In this document: positions 52,762 to 62,113 of the stretch, piece by piece
Numbering within the stretch: position 1 is the stretch's first letter
Layout: every line of letters begins with the position of its first letter
Source of the DNA: Prevotella sp.
GTDB taxonomy: Bacteria; Bacteroidota; Bacteroidia; Bacteroidales; Bacteroidaceae
Length of the DNA stretch: 64,000 bases
Direction of reading: 5' to 3'
NCBI GenBank assembly: GCA_017445845.1
Contig: JAFSRY010000015.1
Location: forward strand, 1 to 64,000
The notes under the pieces: generated by a model
The model's database searches: none
What the model saw: only the letters and a program-made list of their open reading frames with translations
What the model was told of the DNA's origin: nothing
Translations under genes and position numbers: made by a program

Positions 52762-52775
52762 CGCAAACGATTGCA
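52762..52775. promoter_or_regulatory. LacI-type operator upstream of the GH13 gene
   Basis: CGCAAACGATTGCA differs from the susC operator at two of 14 positions. Its centre is 62.5 bases before the first base of the -7 element, the same distance as at susC. Confidence 0.65.
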
Positions 52776-52830
52776 TTATGTTAGCTGTTGGAAAACAAAT
52801 GAGGTCAGAAGGAGTTCTGACGAAAATAGC

Positions 52831-52838
52831 TATATTTG
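52831..52838 (+). promoter_or_regulatory. -7 element of the GH13 gene
   Basis: TATATTTG; AGAA stands in place of TTTG at -33. The gene therefore has its own promoter, after the sus terminator. Confidence 0.55.
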
Positions 52839-52880
52839 CAAAAGATTACTAAGCACTTAAATTTTATTATTATACTTCCT

Positions 52881-54899
52881 ATGAAAAAGATAAATATCGT
52901 TTGGACACTGCTGCTGATGGTTCTTTGCAGCACCACCGCCAAAGCACAAGGATGGCCCGCCAACTACGACGGTGTCATGCTACAGGGCTTCTACTGGGAC
53001 TCCTATGCCGACACCCGCTGGACAAAGCTGGAGAAGCAAGCCAAAGACCTGGCCTATACGTTCAACCTGATATGGGTGCCGCAGAGCGGTAACTGTGGCG
53101 GCACGAGCATGGGTTACGACGACCTATACTGGTTCACCAACTATGACAGTTCGTTCGGAGTAAAAGAAGAACTGCTGTCGATGATCAAGACCTTCAAGGA
53201 CAACGGCATCGGCACCATTGCCGATGTGGTCATCAACCACCGCAGGAATACTACCGGCTGGTTCACCTTCCCGAAAGAGACATATAACGGTGTCACCTAC
53301 CAACTGACATCGACAGATATCTGTGCCGATGACGACGGTGGAGCCACCGCCACGGAAGCCAAGAAGCAGGGAGTCACCCTCTCGTCGAACAACGACACTG
53401 GCGAAGGTTGGGGCGGTATGCGCGACCTCGACCATAAGTCACAGAATGTGCAGACCAATGTGAAGGCCTATCTGAAGATGCTGCTGGGCGACTTCGGCTA
53501 TGCCGGTTTCCGCTATGACATGGTTCGCGGCTATTCAGCAGAATATACGGGTATGTATAACGCCGACTCGAAGCCCACCTACTCCGTCGGTGAATACTGG
53601 GACGGACAGGCGAATGCAGTAAAGAACTGGATTAACGGCACGAAGGTGAACGATGTCATTCAGAGTGCTGCCTTCGACTTCCCCTTCCGCTACACTGTCC
53701 GCGACGCCATCAACAACAGCAACTGGCAGATGCTGCGCAATGCCAGCGTGATGGCCGACGTCAACTATCGCCGCTATGCCGTCACGTTTGTCGAGAACCA
53801 CGACACCGAATACCGTTCGGCAGGCGCACCGCAAGACCCCATCAAGAAGGACACGCTGGCCGCCAACGCCTTCATGCTTGCCATGCCGGGTACGCCCAGC
53901 GTCTTCCTGAAACACTGGCAGGCCTATAAGAGTGACATCCGTGCAATGGTGGAAGCCCGCCGTGCCGCCGGCATCCACAGCCAGTCTACCTACACCTGCC
54001 AACGCTCCAGTGCACGCGTCTTCGTCAATGATGTAGCCGGCACGAAGGGCCATCTGCTCGTCGTCATCGGACAGACAGACAGCCACGAAGCCGACGCCGC
54101 CACATGGACACCAATCCTTTCGGGCTACCACTATGCCTATTACCTCGACCGCTCACTCGAAACAGCCTGGGCTGACAAAGGCAGCGGTCTCTACGAAGGG
54201 GCACTGAAGGTGAAGCTCGTGGCTGTCAGCAAGACCGACGGCGCACAGCTGGTCTATACCACCGACGGCTCTACGCCCACGGCATCGAGCCCGAAAGTCA
54301 ACAGCGGCAGCTACGTCGTCATACCAGACGAGACCACGACGACCCTGCGCGTAGGTCTGCTCGTCGGCGGTCAGGTGAAAGGCCTCATCACGCGTGTCTA
54401 CCAGACCGAACCCAACGAAGCCGACAAGGTTGTCATTCCTGATTTCTGCACCGTCGGTGAAGGAGAAGTCTGTGCTTTCTTCGAGGCACCCCTTTCCTGG
54501 AAAAACACCATCAGATGCTGGGCATGGACAGACAATCCTTCCGACAACTTCACTGGTGGAACATGGCCGGGCGTAGCCTGCACAGAGCTGGGTGAAGCTC
54601 ACAACGGCAAGAAAGTATGGAAATGGACGTGGGACGGCAAAAAGCAGAAGAACTCTTCCGCCACACAGCCTGACTTCATCATCTTCAACAACTCCAGCTC
54701 ACCGCAGACCGAGAACCTCAAGTTTGTCAACGGAGGTTACTACACCGATGAAGGTCTCGGCGGTACCGTCGGCATCCTGCAGCCCACGTTCATAGAGACG
54801 ACCGCCACCGATGCACCCGTCTACAACCTGCAGGGCCAGCGGGTATCAGCAAATTACCGCGGCATCTATATCCAGGGCGGGAAAAAATACATGAAATAA
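52881..54899 (+). CDS. Secreted alpha-amylase (GH13) with CHB_HEX_C and starch-binding modules
   Basis: From ATG 52881 the 672-residue protein has a signal peptide (1-22, cut after KAQ) and a GH13 barrel (about 25-400). The nucleophile lies in GFRYDMVRGY, the acid/base in YSVGEYWDG and the third acid in FVENHDTEY. It is followed by a chitobiase-C-like domain (YTTDGSTPT, about residue 460), a CBM26-like module (about 540-640) and a sorting-like tail VYNLQGQRV...GGKKYMK. It degrades starch at the surface. The gene has its own promoter and LacI-type operator. Confidence 0.9.
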   Translation: MKKINIVWTLLLMVLCSTTAKAQGWPANYDGVMLQGFYWDSYADTRWTKLEKQAKDLAYTFNLIWVPQSGNCGGTSMGYDDLYWFTNYDSSFGVKEELLSMIKTFKDNGIGTIADVVINHRRNTTGWFTFPKETYNGVTYQLTSTDICADDDGGATATEAKKQGVTLSSNNDTGEGWGGMRDLDHKSQNVQTNVKAYLKMLLGDFGYAGFRYDMVRGYSAEYTGMYNADSKPTYSVGEYWDGQANAVKNWINGTKVNDVIQSAAFDFPFRYTVRDAINNSNWQMLRNASVMADVNYRRYAVTFVENHDTEYRSAGAPQDPIKKDTLAANAFMLAMPGTPSVFLKHWQAYKSDIRAMVEARRAAGIHSQSTYTCQRSSARVFVNDVAGTKGHLLVVIGQTDSHEADAATWTPILSGYHYAYYLDRSLETAWADKGSGLYEGALKVKLVAVSKTDGAQLVYTTDGSTPTASSPKVNSGSYVVIPDETTTTLRVGLLVGGQVKGLITRVYQTEPNEADKVVIPDFCTVGEGEVCAFFEAPLSWKNTIRCWAWTDNPSDNFTGGTWPGVACTELGEAHNGKKVWKWTWDGKKQKNSSATQPDFIIFNNSSSPQTENLKFVNGGYYTDEGLGGTVGILQPTFIETTATDAPVYNLQGQRVSANYRGIYIQGGKKYMK

Positions 54900-54922
54900 A
54901 GTTTCGACAACAAATAACCATA

Positions 54923-54958
54923 CTAAGAAGGGTGTCCTGTCGTGGGCACCCTTCTTAG
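54923..54958 (+). terminator. Terminator of the GH13 gene
   Basis: CTAAGAAGGGTG (54923-54934) pairs with CACCCTTCTTAG (54947-54958). Only a weak T-run follows (CATTTATACC). Confidence 0.65.
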
Positions 54959-55014
54959 CATTTATACCCCCAAAACTCTGTATCAACTGTACCAACGAGC
55001 TTTGAAACGGTCAT

Positions 55015-55124
55015 TATCACACACTGATCATCCTGTTATCACACATTGATCATCCTGTTATCACACATTGATCATCCTATTACCTCACACTGATCATCCT
55101 GTTACCTCACACTGATCATCCTGT
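55015..55124. repeat. Tandem array, five 22-base units (TGATCA family, inverted)
   Basis: Units start at 55015, 55037, 55059, 55081 and 55103; most read TATCACAC-type then TGATCATCCTGT. Read on the minus strand they match the array at 5598-5729. Both arrays are bounded on one side by GGCAGAGATA. The array lies between the convergent GH13 and MG2 genes. Confidence 0.9.
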
Positions 55125-55144
55125 TATCAGGCAGAGATAAACAT

Positions 55145-55210
55145 CACGAAGCAGCCTTTCGGGCCTCACGAAGCAGCCTTTCGACCACCACGAAGCAGCC
55201 TTTCGAGCAC
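55145..55210. repeat. Tandem array, three 22-base units (CGAAGC family)
   Basis: Units start at 55145, 55167 and 55189 and share CACGAAGCAGCCTTTCG; a partial fourth begins at 55211. Each has a weak CGAAG/CTTTCG dyad. The period is again 22. A hairpin, CGAAGCTATG (55213-55222) with CATAGCTTCG (55240-55249), follows. Confidence 0.85.
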
Positions 55211-55290
55211 CACGAAGCTATGAGTTGCGCTCCTCGAAACATAGCTTCGGCACTCGGAACCACGCGAGAAGATCCGGGTGTCTACGGTTT

Positions 55291-57864
55291 TCATTTTGTC
55301 CGTCTGACGGCTTGCTCAAACGAGCTGATGCTGAGTGCCGCCGGCATTCCATCGACGATGGTTTCAGCGGAGACAACGACAAACGTCGGGTTGTTGCTGT
55401 TGTAACAATCCACATTGATGACACCGTTCTCATCCGTCTTCATGGCAGGGTTCCAATAGAGCGTACGCCGGCGGTCGTCGAAAACATCATTCCCGCCATC
55501 GGGATAGACGGGCGAATAGAATGCCGCCGGTGCGTTGTAGCCCTGGATGCTGGTGTGACGGATGCCATGCGTGGGCTTATAGCTTTTCTCCGTTCGCCAG
55601 CGAGGCTTCATCGTCAGCTCACAACGCACATATTTTTCGTCGAGCATCACATAGTCGATACTGTCGATATAGGTGTTGCTATGCGTAAAGAAGTCTTCGG
55701 CCTCACCCTCTACGACCCGATAGTTCTGGCCATATTTATGGGAGTAACGGCCCATGATGTCGTTGTAGAACATGGCCGACTCAATCATGTCGAGCGTACC
55801 CTTGTTGATGAAATCCTTCCCGATGAGTCGGCCGTCGACGCTGTATTTGATTTCGGAAACACCGTAGGTGGTGGCATCGCGGTCAATCTTCTTGGGATTC
55901 AGGTTATAGAGGAAATCGCTCAAATCGTCAGGGATGAACTTTCCTTCGTCGCGCATTCGCTCGAGAATCCGGCTGATGTCATAGAACGCCAGGATGTCAC
56001 GCTCGAAGGCTTCGGTGTCTTTCAGTAGCTTGCCTTTATATTTTCCTTTCACCACAATCTCATCCAGCATCTGCACACCATAGTCCGACGAGCCGACGGC
56101 AGCCAGGGAATCCAACTGAGAGGCGAGTGTCAGGGTGTCGGCGAGGTTGTCCCATTGCGGATTGAGTTCGTTGTAGTCGAGCGGCCGCAGAGGGGGTTCG
56201 AAGGTGCGGAAGAGACTTACGCGCGTATTCCTATTATATTGTTTCCCCTCCTTCTTGGTCTGAATGAGCGACTCAAGCGTTCCGTAGAAGTCATCGAGTG
56301 GCACGCTGAAGAAGCCCAGCGAGTCGGTCATCGTGGCACCGGCATAAGGAATGGTGTCGACCTGAGAGAGGATGGTCACGCCGAGGTCAGGTTCTGGGCG
56401 ATTCATAATCATCGAGCGTGCCTGACCATAGAGCATGAGCTTGTCTTCGGGAAGGTATTTCGGTGCAAAGGTCTTCGTGCCGAACGCCTCGCTGAGGTCA
56501 TAGCGTCTCCACCCCCGGATGATGAGCAGGTTGTCGAGCAGTTTCCGCCGTGAAGCCGACTGGCTGGCAAAATAGAAACCGGGCTTATGCACATAGCCTC
56601 GCAGATCGGAGGTGAGGAGGAGGTCGGTGAGGATGTTATCCTGGTTGTCAAGATAGTCACTCTCAATGCCGTCGCGCACCGATACCGACACGGTGACATC
56701 GCGCAGAGGCTGCCCGCCGGCATTGGTCAGCTGCAGTCGTGTGGCCACCGGTTGGAAGGGTTGAAAGACTCGTCCGTCGACGCTGCCGGCCAGTTTGAGA
56801 TGCGTTCGGGGATAGACAAAGCAGAAACGGTCCATGAGCGGCTGTCCGGCAGCATTGACCAGCGACAGGCGGACCATGCCTGCCGGCAGGTCAGCGGTCA
56901 TCACTTTCACGCGCTTTTTGTCAGCCTTGCCGAAGTCGATGGGAACGAACGTCTGTGGAATGCCTTGTGAGAAGACGAAGAGCGCCAGTTCTTCATCAGC
57001 CATTGAGGGTGACCGGCTGACGAGGACATCAAACGACTCGGCATGGCTGCTCACCTGCATGACATATCCCTCGGACAGTGCTGCCGGCAAGGGGAACGCC
57101 TGCTTTTTCCCATTGATGTCAAAGACAACCTTGGCAGGCTTACCCGTGGGAGTATAGACAAACGACCCCATACCGTCGTGAATGGCGGCAACGGGACCGA
57201 GAACGGTACCGTCGGCAGCCACAAGACTGCCGGAAACATTGAGCCAGCCAGCATCGTGGTCGACGACTTCAATGCCCACTACCGACGGTAAGCCCTCGAC
57301 AAGATGGCCGCCTTCGGGGAAGAAACGCACGGAAAGCCCTTTCTTCTTCTCGACGGGACGCTGTTTCATACTCGCGTCCATATTGAAATGGGCAATGCTG
57401 CGCGGTTCGTCCTTCGACAACTGTTTGCGATAGATGGGGAAAGTCCGGGAGAAATATTGCGGGTCGTCACTGAAAGCCAGCATCCACTTGGTGTAGGCCC
57501 TGATTTCGTAGAAACCTGTGAAGAAGGTGTTGACTAAAGAGAGCTGCCCCTCTCCCACCCCGTTGTCGAGTTTCACGATCTGCCGCTCCTTCACATGTCC
57601 GAGTTCATCGACCAACTCCACATAGAGAGGTTTGCTGATGGCACTGGGCTGCAAGGTCGCCGCATCGACGACATAGGCTTTGAACCAGATGGTATCTCCC
57701 TGATAATAGCTGGTGTTGTCGAAGTGAAGATAGACTTTTTCCCTCGGCCATGCCGCAGCGAACTGCCGGGCGGAAACAAAATAACGGTCGAACACAGACC
57801 CTTGCTGTGCTCCGACCGTTATAGTCATATACAGTGCCAATAAAAGCAGGATTTCTCGTTTCAT
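55291..57864 (-). CDS. Large secreted MG2-like (alpha-2-macroglobulin type) protein
   Basis: The 857-residue protein has a signal peptide (1-19) and an N-terminal MG2-like beta-domain with KVYLHFDNTSYYQGDTIWFKAYV, shown in part (about 42-65). Further immunoglobulin-like repeats follow, and a C-terminal region has EIVVKGKYKGK, which resembles the start of a TonB-receptor plug. It has no thioester motif. Proteins of this build are common in Bacteroidetes and their function is unknown. It lies 26 bases after nhaD, so the two are probably co-transcribed. Confidence 0.7.
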   Translation of the reverse strand: MKREILLLLALYMTITVGAQQGSVFDRYFVSARQFAAAWPREKVYLHFDNTSYYQGDTIWFKAYVVDAATLQPSAISKPLYVELVDELGHVKERQIVKLDNGVGEGQLSLVNTFFTGFYEIRAYTKWMLAFSDDPQYFSRTFPIYRKQLSKDEPRSIAHFNMDASMKQRPVEKKKGLSVRFFPEGGHLVEGLPSVVGIEVVDHDAGWLNVSGSLVAADGTVLGPVAAIHDGMGSFVYTPTGKPAKVVFDINGKKQAFPLPAALSEGYVMQVSSHAESFDVLVSRSPSMADEELALFVFSQGIPQTFVPIDFGKADKKRVKVMTADLPAGMVRLSLVNAAGQPLMDRFCFVYPRTHLKLAGSVDGRVFQPFQPVATRLQLTNAGGQPLRDVTVSVSVRDGIESDYLDNQDNILTDLLLTSDLRGYVHKPGFYFASQSASRRKLLDNLLIIRGWRRYDLSEAFGTKTFAPKYLPEDKLMLYGQARSMIMNRPEPDLGVTILSQVDTIPYAGATMTDSLGFFSVPLDDFYGTLESLIQTKKEGKQYNRNTRVSLFRTFEPPLRPLDYNELNPQWDNLADTLTLASQLDSLAAVGSSDYGVQMLDEIVVKGKYKGKLLKDTEAFERDILAFYDISRILERMRDEGKFIPDDLSDFLYNLNPKKIDRDATTYGVSEIKYSVDGRLIGKDFINKGTLDMIESAMFYNDIMGRYSHKYGQNYRVVEGEAEDFFTHSNTYIDSIDYVMLDEKYVRCELTMKPRWRTEKSYKPTHGIRHTSIQGYNAPAAFYSPVYPDGGNDVFDDRRRTLYWNPAMKTDENGVINVDCYNSNNPTFVVVSAETIVDGMPAALSISSFEQAVRRTK

Positions 57865-57890
57865 GTTGGGGTGCTAAAGGGTTGCACGGG

Positions 57891-59249
57891 TCAAAGTGGC
57901 GTGGTAAAGACGAACGTACGGATGAACCAATAGCTCACGATACCTGCGAGATAGCCGACAAAGGCAATCCAGGTAATCTTCTTCAGATACCAACCGAAGG
58001 TAATCTTCTCCAAACCCATGACGACGACACCGGCCGCACTGCCGATGATCAGCATCGAGCCACCCACACCGGCACAGTAGGCCAGGAGCTGCCAGAAGAT
58101 GCCGTCGACAGCCATATCGCCGACTTCTGCCACAGGATACATACCCATGCAACCAGCCACGAGGGGCACATTGTCGACAATGCTCGAGAGCACACCGATG
58201 ATGCCCGTCACCAGATAATGGTTGCCTTCGAAGGTCACGTCGAGGCCTTTGCCCACCATCGTGAGCACGCCGATGGTCTCAAGACAGGCCACAGCCATCA
58301 GGATGCCGAGGAAGAACAGAATGGTCGACATGTCAATGCGCGAGAGAACATAAGTGACGCGCTTCTGCATGGCACCACGCTCCTCTTTCTTCTCTTTCAC
58401 ACCGCGGTAGAAGATTTCAGTGGTCGTCCACAACACACCCAAAACCAACAGGATGCCGACAAAAGGAGGAAGATGGGTGATACTCTTGAAGATGGGAACG
58501 AAAATCAAACCACCCACACCCAGGAAAAACACAATCTTACGCTGAGAAGTGGTGAAGTCGCTGGCGGCCACCGTCTGCTGCTGAGTTGCGGTGAAGGTGA
58601 GATCGCCCTTCAAGTGGAGGGACAGCAGATAGGCAGGAATGAGCATCGACACGAGCGATGGGATGAAAATCTCGCTGATGACACCAGCTGCCGTAATCAG
58701 ACCCTTGTTCCAGAGCATGATGGTGGTCACGTCGCCAATAGGTGAGAAGGCACCGCCGGAGTTGGCGGCAATGACGACAAGGGCGGCATAGATCAGACGG
58801 TCCTGCTTGTCGCTGACCAGCTTGCGAAGAATCATAATCATCACAATAGAGGTCGTCAGGTTGTCGAGAATGGCCGAAAGGACAAACGTCATAAAGGCAA
58901 TGCGCCAGAGCAAAGCACGTTTACTCTTCGTATGCAGGGTGTCACGGACAAAGTTGAAACCCCCATTCTGATCGACAATCTCAACGATGGTCATGGCTCC
59001 CATGAGGAAGAACAACGTCGTAGACGTGGAACCCAGATGATGCTCGATGACCTCGCTGACCTGCATGGCTTTCGTTGCATCCAGCAACCCGACGATATAC
59101 TGGCCGGGATCTATCATGAACAAAGTCCAACAGGCTACAAACATCAACAAGGCTACTGCGGCCTTGTTCACTTTTGTCACACTCTCAAGGGCTATGCAGA
59201 GATAGCCGATGCAAAATACAATAACGATTGCTAACGTTAATGTTGTCAT
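57891..59249 (-). CDS. nhaD: Na+/H+ antiporter NhaD
   Basis: The 452-residue protein has twelve or so hydrophobic helices of the arsenite/NhaD superfamily. It has SAILDNLTTSIVM and VIAANSGGAFSPIGDVTTIMLW, shown in part, which hold the conserved Asp and Ser-Pro-Gly residues of NhaD, and IVDNVPLVAGCMGMY. It exports sodium in exchange for protons and maintains pH and ion balance. No promoter with both elements is seen in the 210-base gap upstream. Confidence 0.9.
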   Translation of the reverse strand: MTTLTLAIVIVFCIGYLCIALESVTKVNKAAVALLMFVACWTLFMIDPGQYIVGLLDATKAMQVSEVIEHHLGSTSTTLFFLMGAMTIVEIVDQNGGFNFVRDTLHTKSKRALLWRIAFMTFVLSAILDNLTTSIVMIMILRKLVSDKQDRLIYAALVVIAANSGGAFSPIGDVTTIMLWNKGLITAAGVISEIFIPSLVSMLIPAYLLSLHLKGDLTFTATQQQTVAASDFTTSQRKIVFFLGVGGLIFVPIFKSITHLPPFVGILLVLGVLWTTTEIFYRGVKEKKEERGAMQKRVTYVLSRIDMSTILFFLGILMAVACLETIGVLTMVGKGLDVTFEGNHYLVTGIIGVLSSIVDNVPLVAGCMGMYPVAEVGDMAVDGIFWQLLAYCAGVGGSMLIIGSAAGVVVMGLEKITFGWYLKKITWIAFVGYLAGIVSYWFIRTFVFTTPL

Positions 59250-59417
59250 GATTATGTATACTTATTTAAATATTAATTTCAAAAGCGGATGCAAAGTTAC
59301 GAAAAAAAAATGAAAGGATGGAACGAAAGGCATGGGAAATTATCATGAATAGGAAAAAAAAGCAAAAAACAAAGGATTTTTGTCAAAAAATAAAGTACGG
59401 ATTACAAAAGATTTTCG

Positions 59418-59425
59418 TATCTTTG
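59418..59425 (+). promoter_or_regulatory. -7 element of the rhamnose operon
   Basis: TATCTTTG, 34 bases before the first rhaB start. No TTTG is at the -33 position, which would fit an activator of the AraC/RhaR kind. The remaining bases of 59250-59417 are AT-rich with no other signal. Confidence 0.55.
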
Positions 59426-59459
59426 CACAAATCTTAAGAAAACCTTTAGATATTAGCAC

Positions 59460-60815
59460 ATGAACTACATGAACTATATGAACGAAAGTAAAACCTATCT
59501 GGCTATCGACCTTGGAGCCACAAGCGGCCGAACGATACTCGGACGGAAAAACGGCGAACAGATTGACATGGAAGTGCTCACACGCTTCGACAATCCCATC
59601 ATCCAGGCCAATGGCCATTTCTATTGGGACATCTATGCCCTCTACCATGAAATCATCAAGGCCCTTCGCCTTGTAGCACAACGAAACATCACCATCGAAA
59701 GCATCGGCATCGACACCTGGGGCTGCGACATCGTCTGCCTCGGACACGACGGGCAACTGCTGCGCAACCCCCTCTCCTACCGCGACCCGCACACATTCCC
59801 CATGATGGAGCATTATTTCGAACACCAGCTCAGCCGGGAGGACGTGTATATGAAGACAGGCGTGCAACTGATGAACTTCAACACGCTCTTCCAACTCTAT
59901 GCCATGCGACAGGCAGGCAACGCCGCCCTGGAGAACGCGGAGAAAATACTATTCATACCCGATGCGCTCATTTATATGCTCACAGGAAAAGTCATCTGCG
60001 AATACACCGTGGCGTCGACCTCGCAGCTGCTCAATCCCTATACACGCGAGTTTGATGAAGACCTGCTGAAGAGCGTCGGACTGACAAGAGAGCACTTCGG
60101 TCCCATGACAGCACCGGGAACCATCGTCGGACCACTGTCGGAAGAAGTGCAGCGCATCACCGGACTGAAAGACATTCCAGTGATGGCCGTGGCGGGTCAC
60201 GACACGGCAAGCGCCGTGTCCGTCATTCCGACCGACCCGCCGGGACAAGTATTCCTCAGCTCTGGCACATGGAGCCTGATGGGCGTCGTCACCGGCGAGC
60301 CTATCATCAACCGGCAGACATTCGAACAAAACTTCACCAACGAGGGCGGTGTCAACGGCACCATACGTTTCCTCAAGAACTCCTGCGGTATGTGGATCTA
60401 CGAACGATGCCGCGAAGAATGGGGCAAGCCTTCACACGACGAGCTCATCGGAGGTGCCGAAAAATGCCAGCCGTCGGCACATGTCTTCAACACCGACGAC
60501 GCACGCTTTGCCAACCCACCATCAATGGTGGCGGCCATCAAGGACTACTTCGACGAGCAAGGCTGGCCCATGCCACAGTCGCGGGCTGAAATCGTGAGAT
60601 GCATCTTTGAGTCGCTTGCCCATCGCTACAAGGAAATCTACGACAGACTGTGCGAACTGGCTCCCGGCACCTCACGCAACCTGCATATCATCGGAGGCGG
60701 CTCACGCAACCAGCTACTCAACCAACTTACCGAAAAGGCATGCAACTGCAACATCATCATCGGCAGTGCCGAAGCCACGGCATACGGTAATCTGAAAATG
60801 CAAATGAATCGTTAA
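59460..60815 (+). CDS. rhaB: Rhamnulokinase, C-terminally short
   Basis: The 451-residue protein is an FGGY-type kinase with LAIDLGATSGRTILG at the start, GIDTWGCDIV and HIIGGGSRNQLLNQL near the end. It phosphorylates L-rhamnulose. The usual length is about 480-490; here the chain stops at YGNLKMQMNR, shortly after the ATP-binding segment, so the last 35-45 residues are missing. Three in-frame ATGs (59460, 59469, 59478) lie in a nine-base repeat. The isomerase gene starts 23 bases later. Confidence 0.85.
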   Translation: MNYMNYMNESKTYLAIDLGATSGRTILGRKNGEQIDMEVLTRFDNPIIQANGHFYWDIYALYHEIIKALRLVAQRNITIESIGIDTWGCDIVCLGHDGQLLRNPLSYRDPHTFPMMEHYFEHQLSREDVYMKTGVQLMNFNTLFQLYAMRQAGNAALENAEKILFIPDALIYMLTGKVICEYTVASTSQLLNPYTREFDEDLLKSVGLTREHFGPMTAPGTIVGPLSEEVQRITGLKDIPVMAVAGHDTASAVSVIPTDPPGQVFLSSGTWSLMGVVTGEPIINRQTFEQNFTNEGGVNGTIRFLKNSCGMWIYERCREEWGKPSHDELIGGAEKCQPSAHVFNTDDARFANPPSMVAAIKDYFDEQGWPMPQSRAEIVRCIFESLAHRYKEIYDRLCELAPGTSRNLHIIGGGSRNQLLNQLTEKACNCNIIIGSAEATAYGNLKMQMNR

Positions 60816-60838
60816 CAACAATCACAAATACTACAAAA

Positions 60839-62089
60839 ATGAAAGAGAATCAAATCCTTAAATCCTACGACATAGCTCGCGAACGCTATGCCGAACTGGG
60901 CATCGACACAGAGAAAGTCATTGACAAACTTGAGAAGACACCCATCTCCCTGCACTGCTGGCAGACTGACGACGTAGTAGGTTTCGAACGCAACGAAGCC
61001 CTCTCAGGCGGCATCCAAACCACCGGCAACTATCCCGGCCGGGCACGCAACGTAGAGGAAGTGCGACAGGACATCGAAAAGGTGCAGACCCTTCTGGCCG
61101 GCACCTACCGACTGAACCTGCATGAAACCTACGGAGAATTCAAGGAAGGCTTCGTAGACCGCGACCAAGTGGAAGTGAAACATTTCCAGGGATGGATAGA
61201 CTGGGCTCGGGAGCACAACCTCAAACTCGACTTCAACTCCACCAGTTTCTCACACCCCAAGAGCGGCTATCTGTCACTGGCCAACCCCGACAAAGCCATC
61301 CGCGAATTCTGGATTGAGCACACAAAGCGTTGCCGTCGCATCGCCGATGCCATGGGTAAGGCGCAAGGCGACCCTGCCATCATGAATATATGGGTGCACG
61401 ACGGACTGAAGGACATCACCGTCGAACGCCTGCGCTACCGTCAGCTGCTCAAGGAGTCGCTCGACGAAATCCTCGCCGAAGAACTGCCACACATGAAGAG
61501 CTGTCTCGAAGCAAAGCTCTTCGGCATCGGCATGGAAAGCTACACCGTCGGCTCGCATGACTTCTATGCCGGCTACTGCTCGAAGAATAATGTCATCTAC
61601 ACCCTCGACACCGGCCACTACGAGCCTACAGAGAACGTCAGCGACATGGTCAGCTCGCTGCTGCTCTATGTGCCAGAACTGATGCTGCACGTCAGCCGAC
61701 CCATCCGCTGGGACTCCGACCATGTGACCATCATGAACGACCAGACACTTGACCTCTTCAAGGAACTCGTCCGCGCCGATGCCCTCGACCGTGCACACAT
61801 CGGCCTCGACTACTTCGACGCATCCATCAACCGCATCGGTGCCTATGTCATCGGTGTCCGAGCCACACAGCGTTGCCTGTTGCAGGCACTACTCGAACCC
61901 AAGCAGCTCCTTCGCCAATACGAAGACAACGACCAGGGCTTCCAGCGTCTGGCAGTGTTGGAAGAGATGAAGTCGATGCCTTTCGGCGATGTCTACAACT
62001 ACTTCAACCTGAAGAACAACCGCCCCGTGGGTGCCGACTTCATTGCAGACATCGAGCAGTACGAGCGCAACGTCACCAGCAAGAGATAA
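60839..62089 (+). CDS. rhaA: L-rhamnose isomerase
   Basis: The 416-residue protein has the length and motifs of RhaA: SLHCWQTDDVVGFE near the start, NLHETYGE, HFQGWIDWA, and the metal-binding CLDTGHYEP-type segment (YTLDTGHYEPT). It interconverts L-rhamnose and L-rhamnulose. The next gene begins 24 bases after the stop. Confidence 0.95.
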   Translation: MKENQILKSYDIARERYAELGIDTEKVIDKLEKTPISLHCWQTDDVVGFERNEALSGGIQTTGNYPGRARNVEEVRQDIEKVQTLLAGTYRLNLHETYGEFKEGFVDRDQVEVKHFQGWIDWAREHNLKLDFNSTSFSHPKSGYLSLANPDKAIREFWIEHTKRCRRIADAMGKAQGDPAIMNIWVHDGLKDITVERLRYRQLLKESLDEILAEELPHMKSCLEAKLFGIGMESYTVGSHDFYAGYCSKNNVIYTLDTGHYEPTENVSDMVSSLLLYVPELMLHVSRPIRWDSDHVTIMNDQTLDLFKELVRADALDRAHIGLDYFDASINRIGAYVIGVRATQRCLLQALLEPKQLLRQYEDNDQGFQRLAVLEEMKSMPFGDVYNYFNLKNNRPVGADFIADIEQYERNVTSKR

Positions 62090-62113
62090 TGACCTTTGAT
62101 TACGGAATATCAC

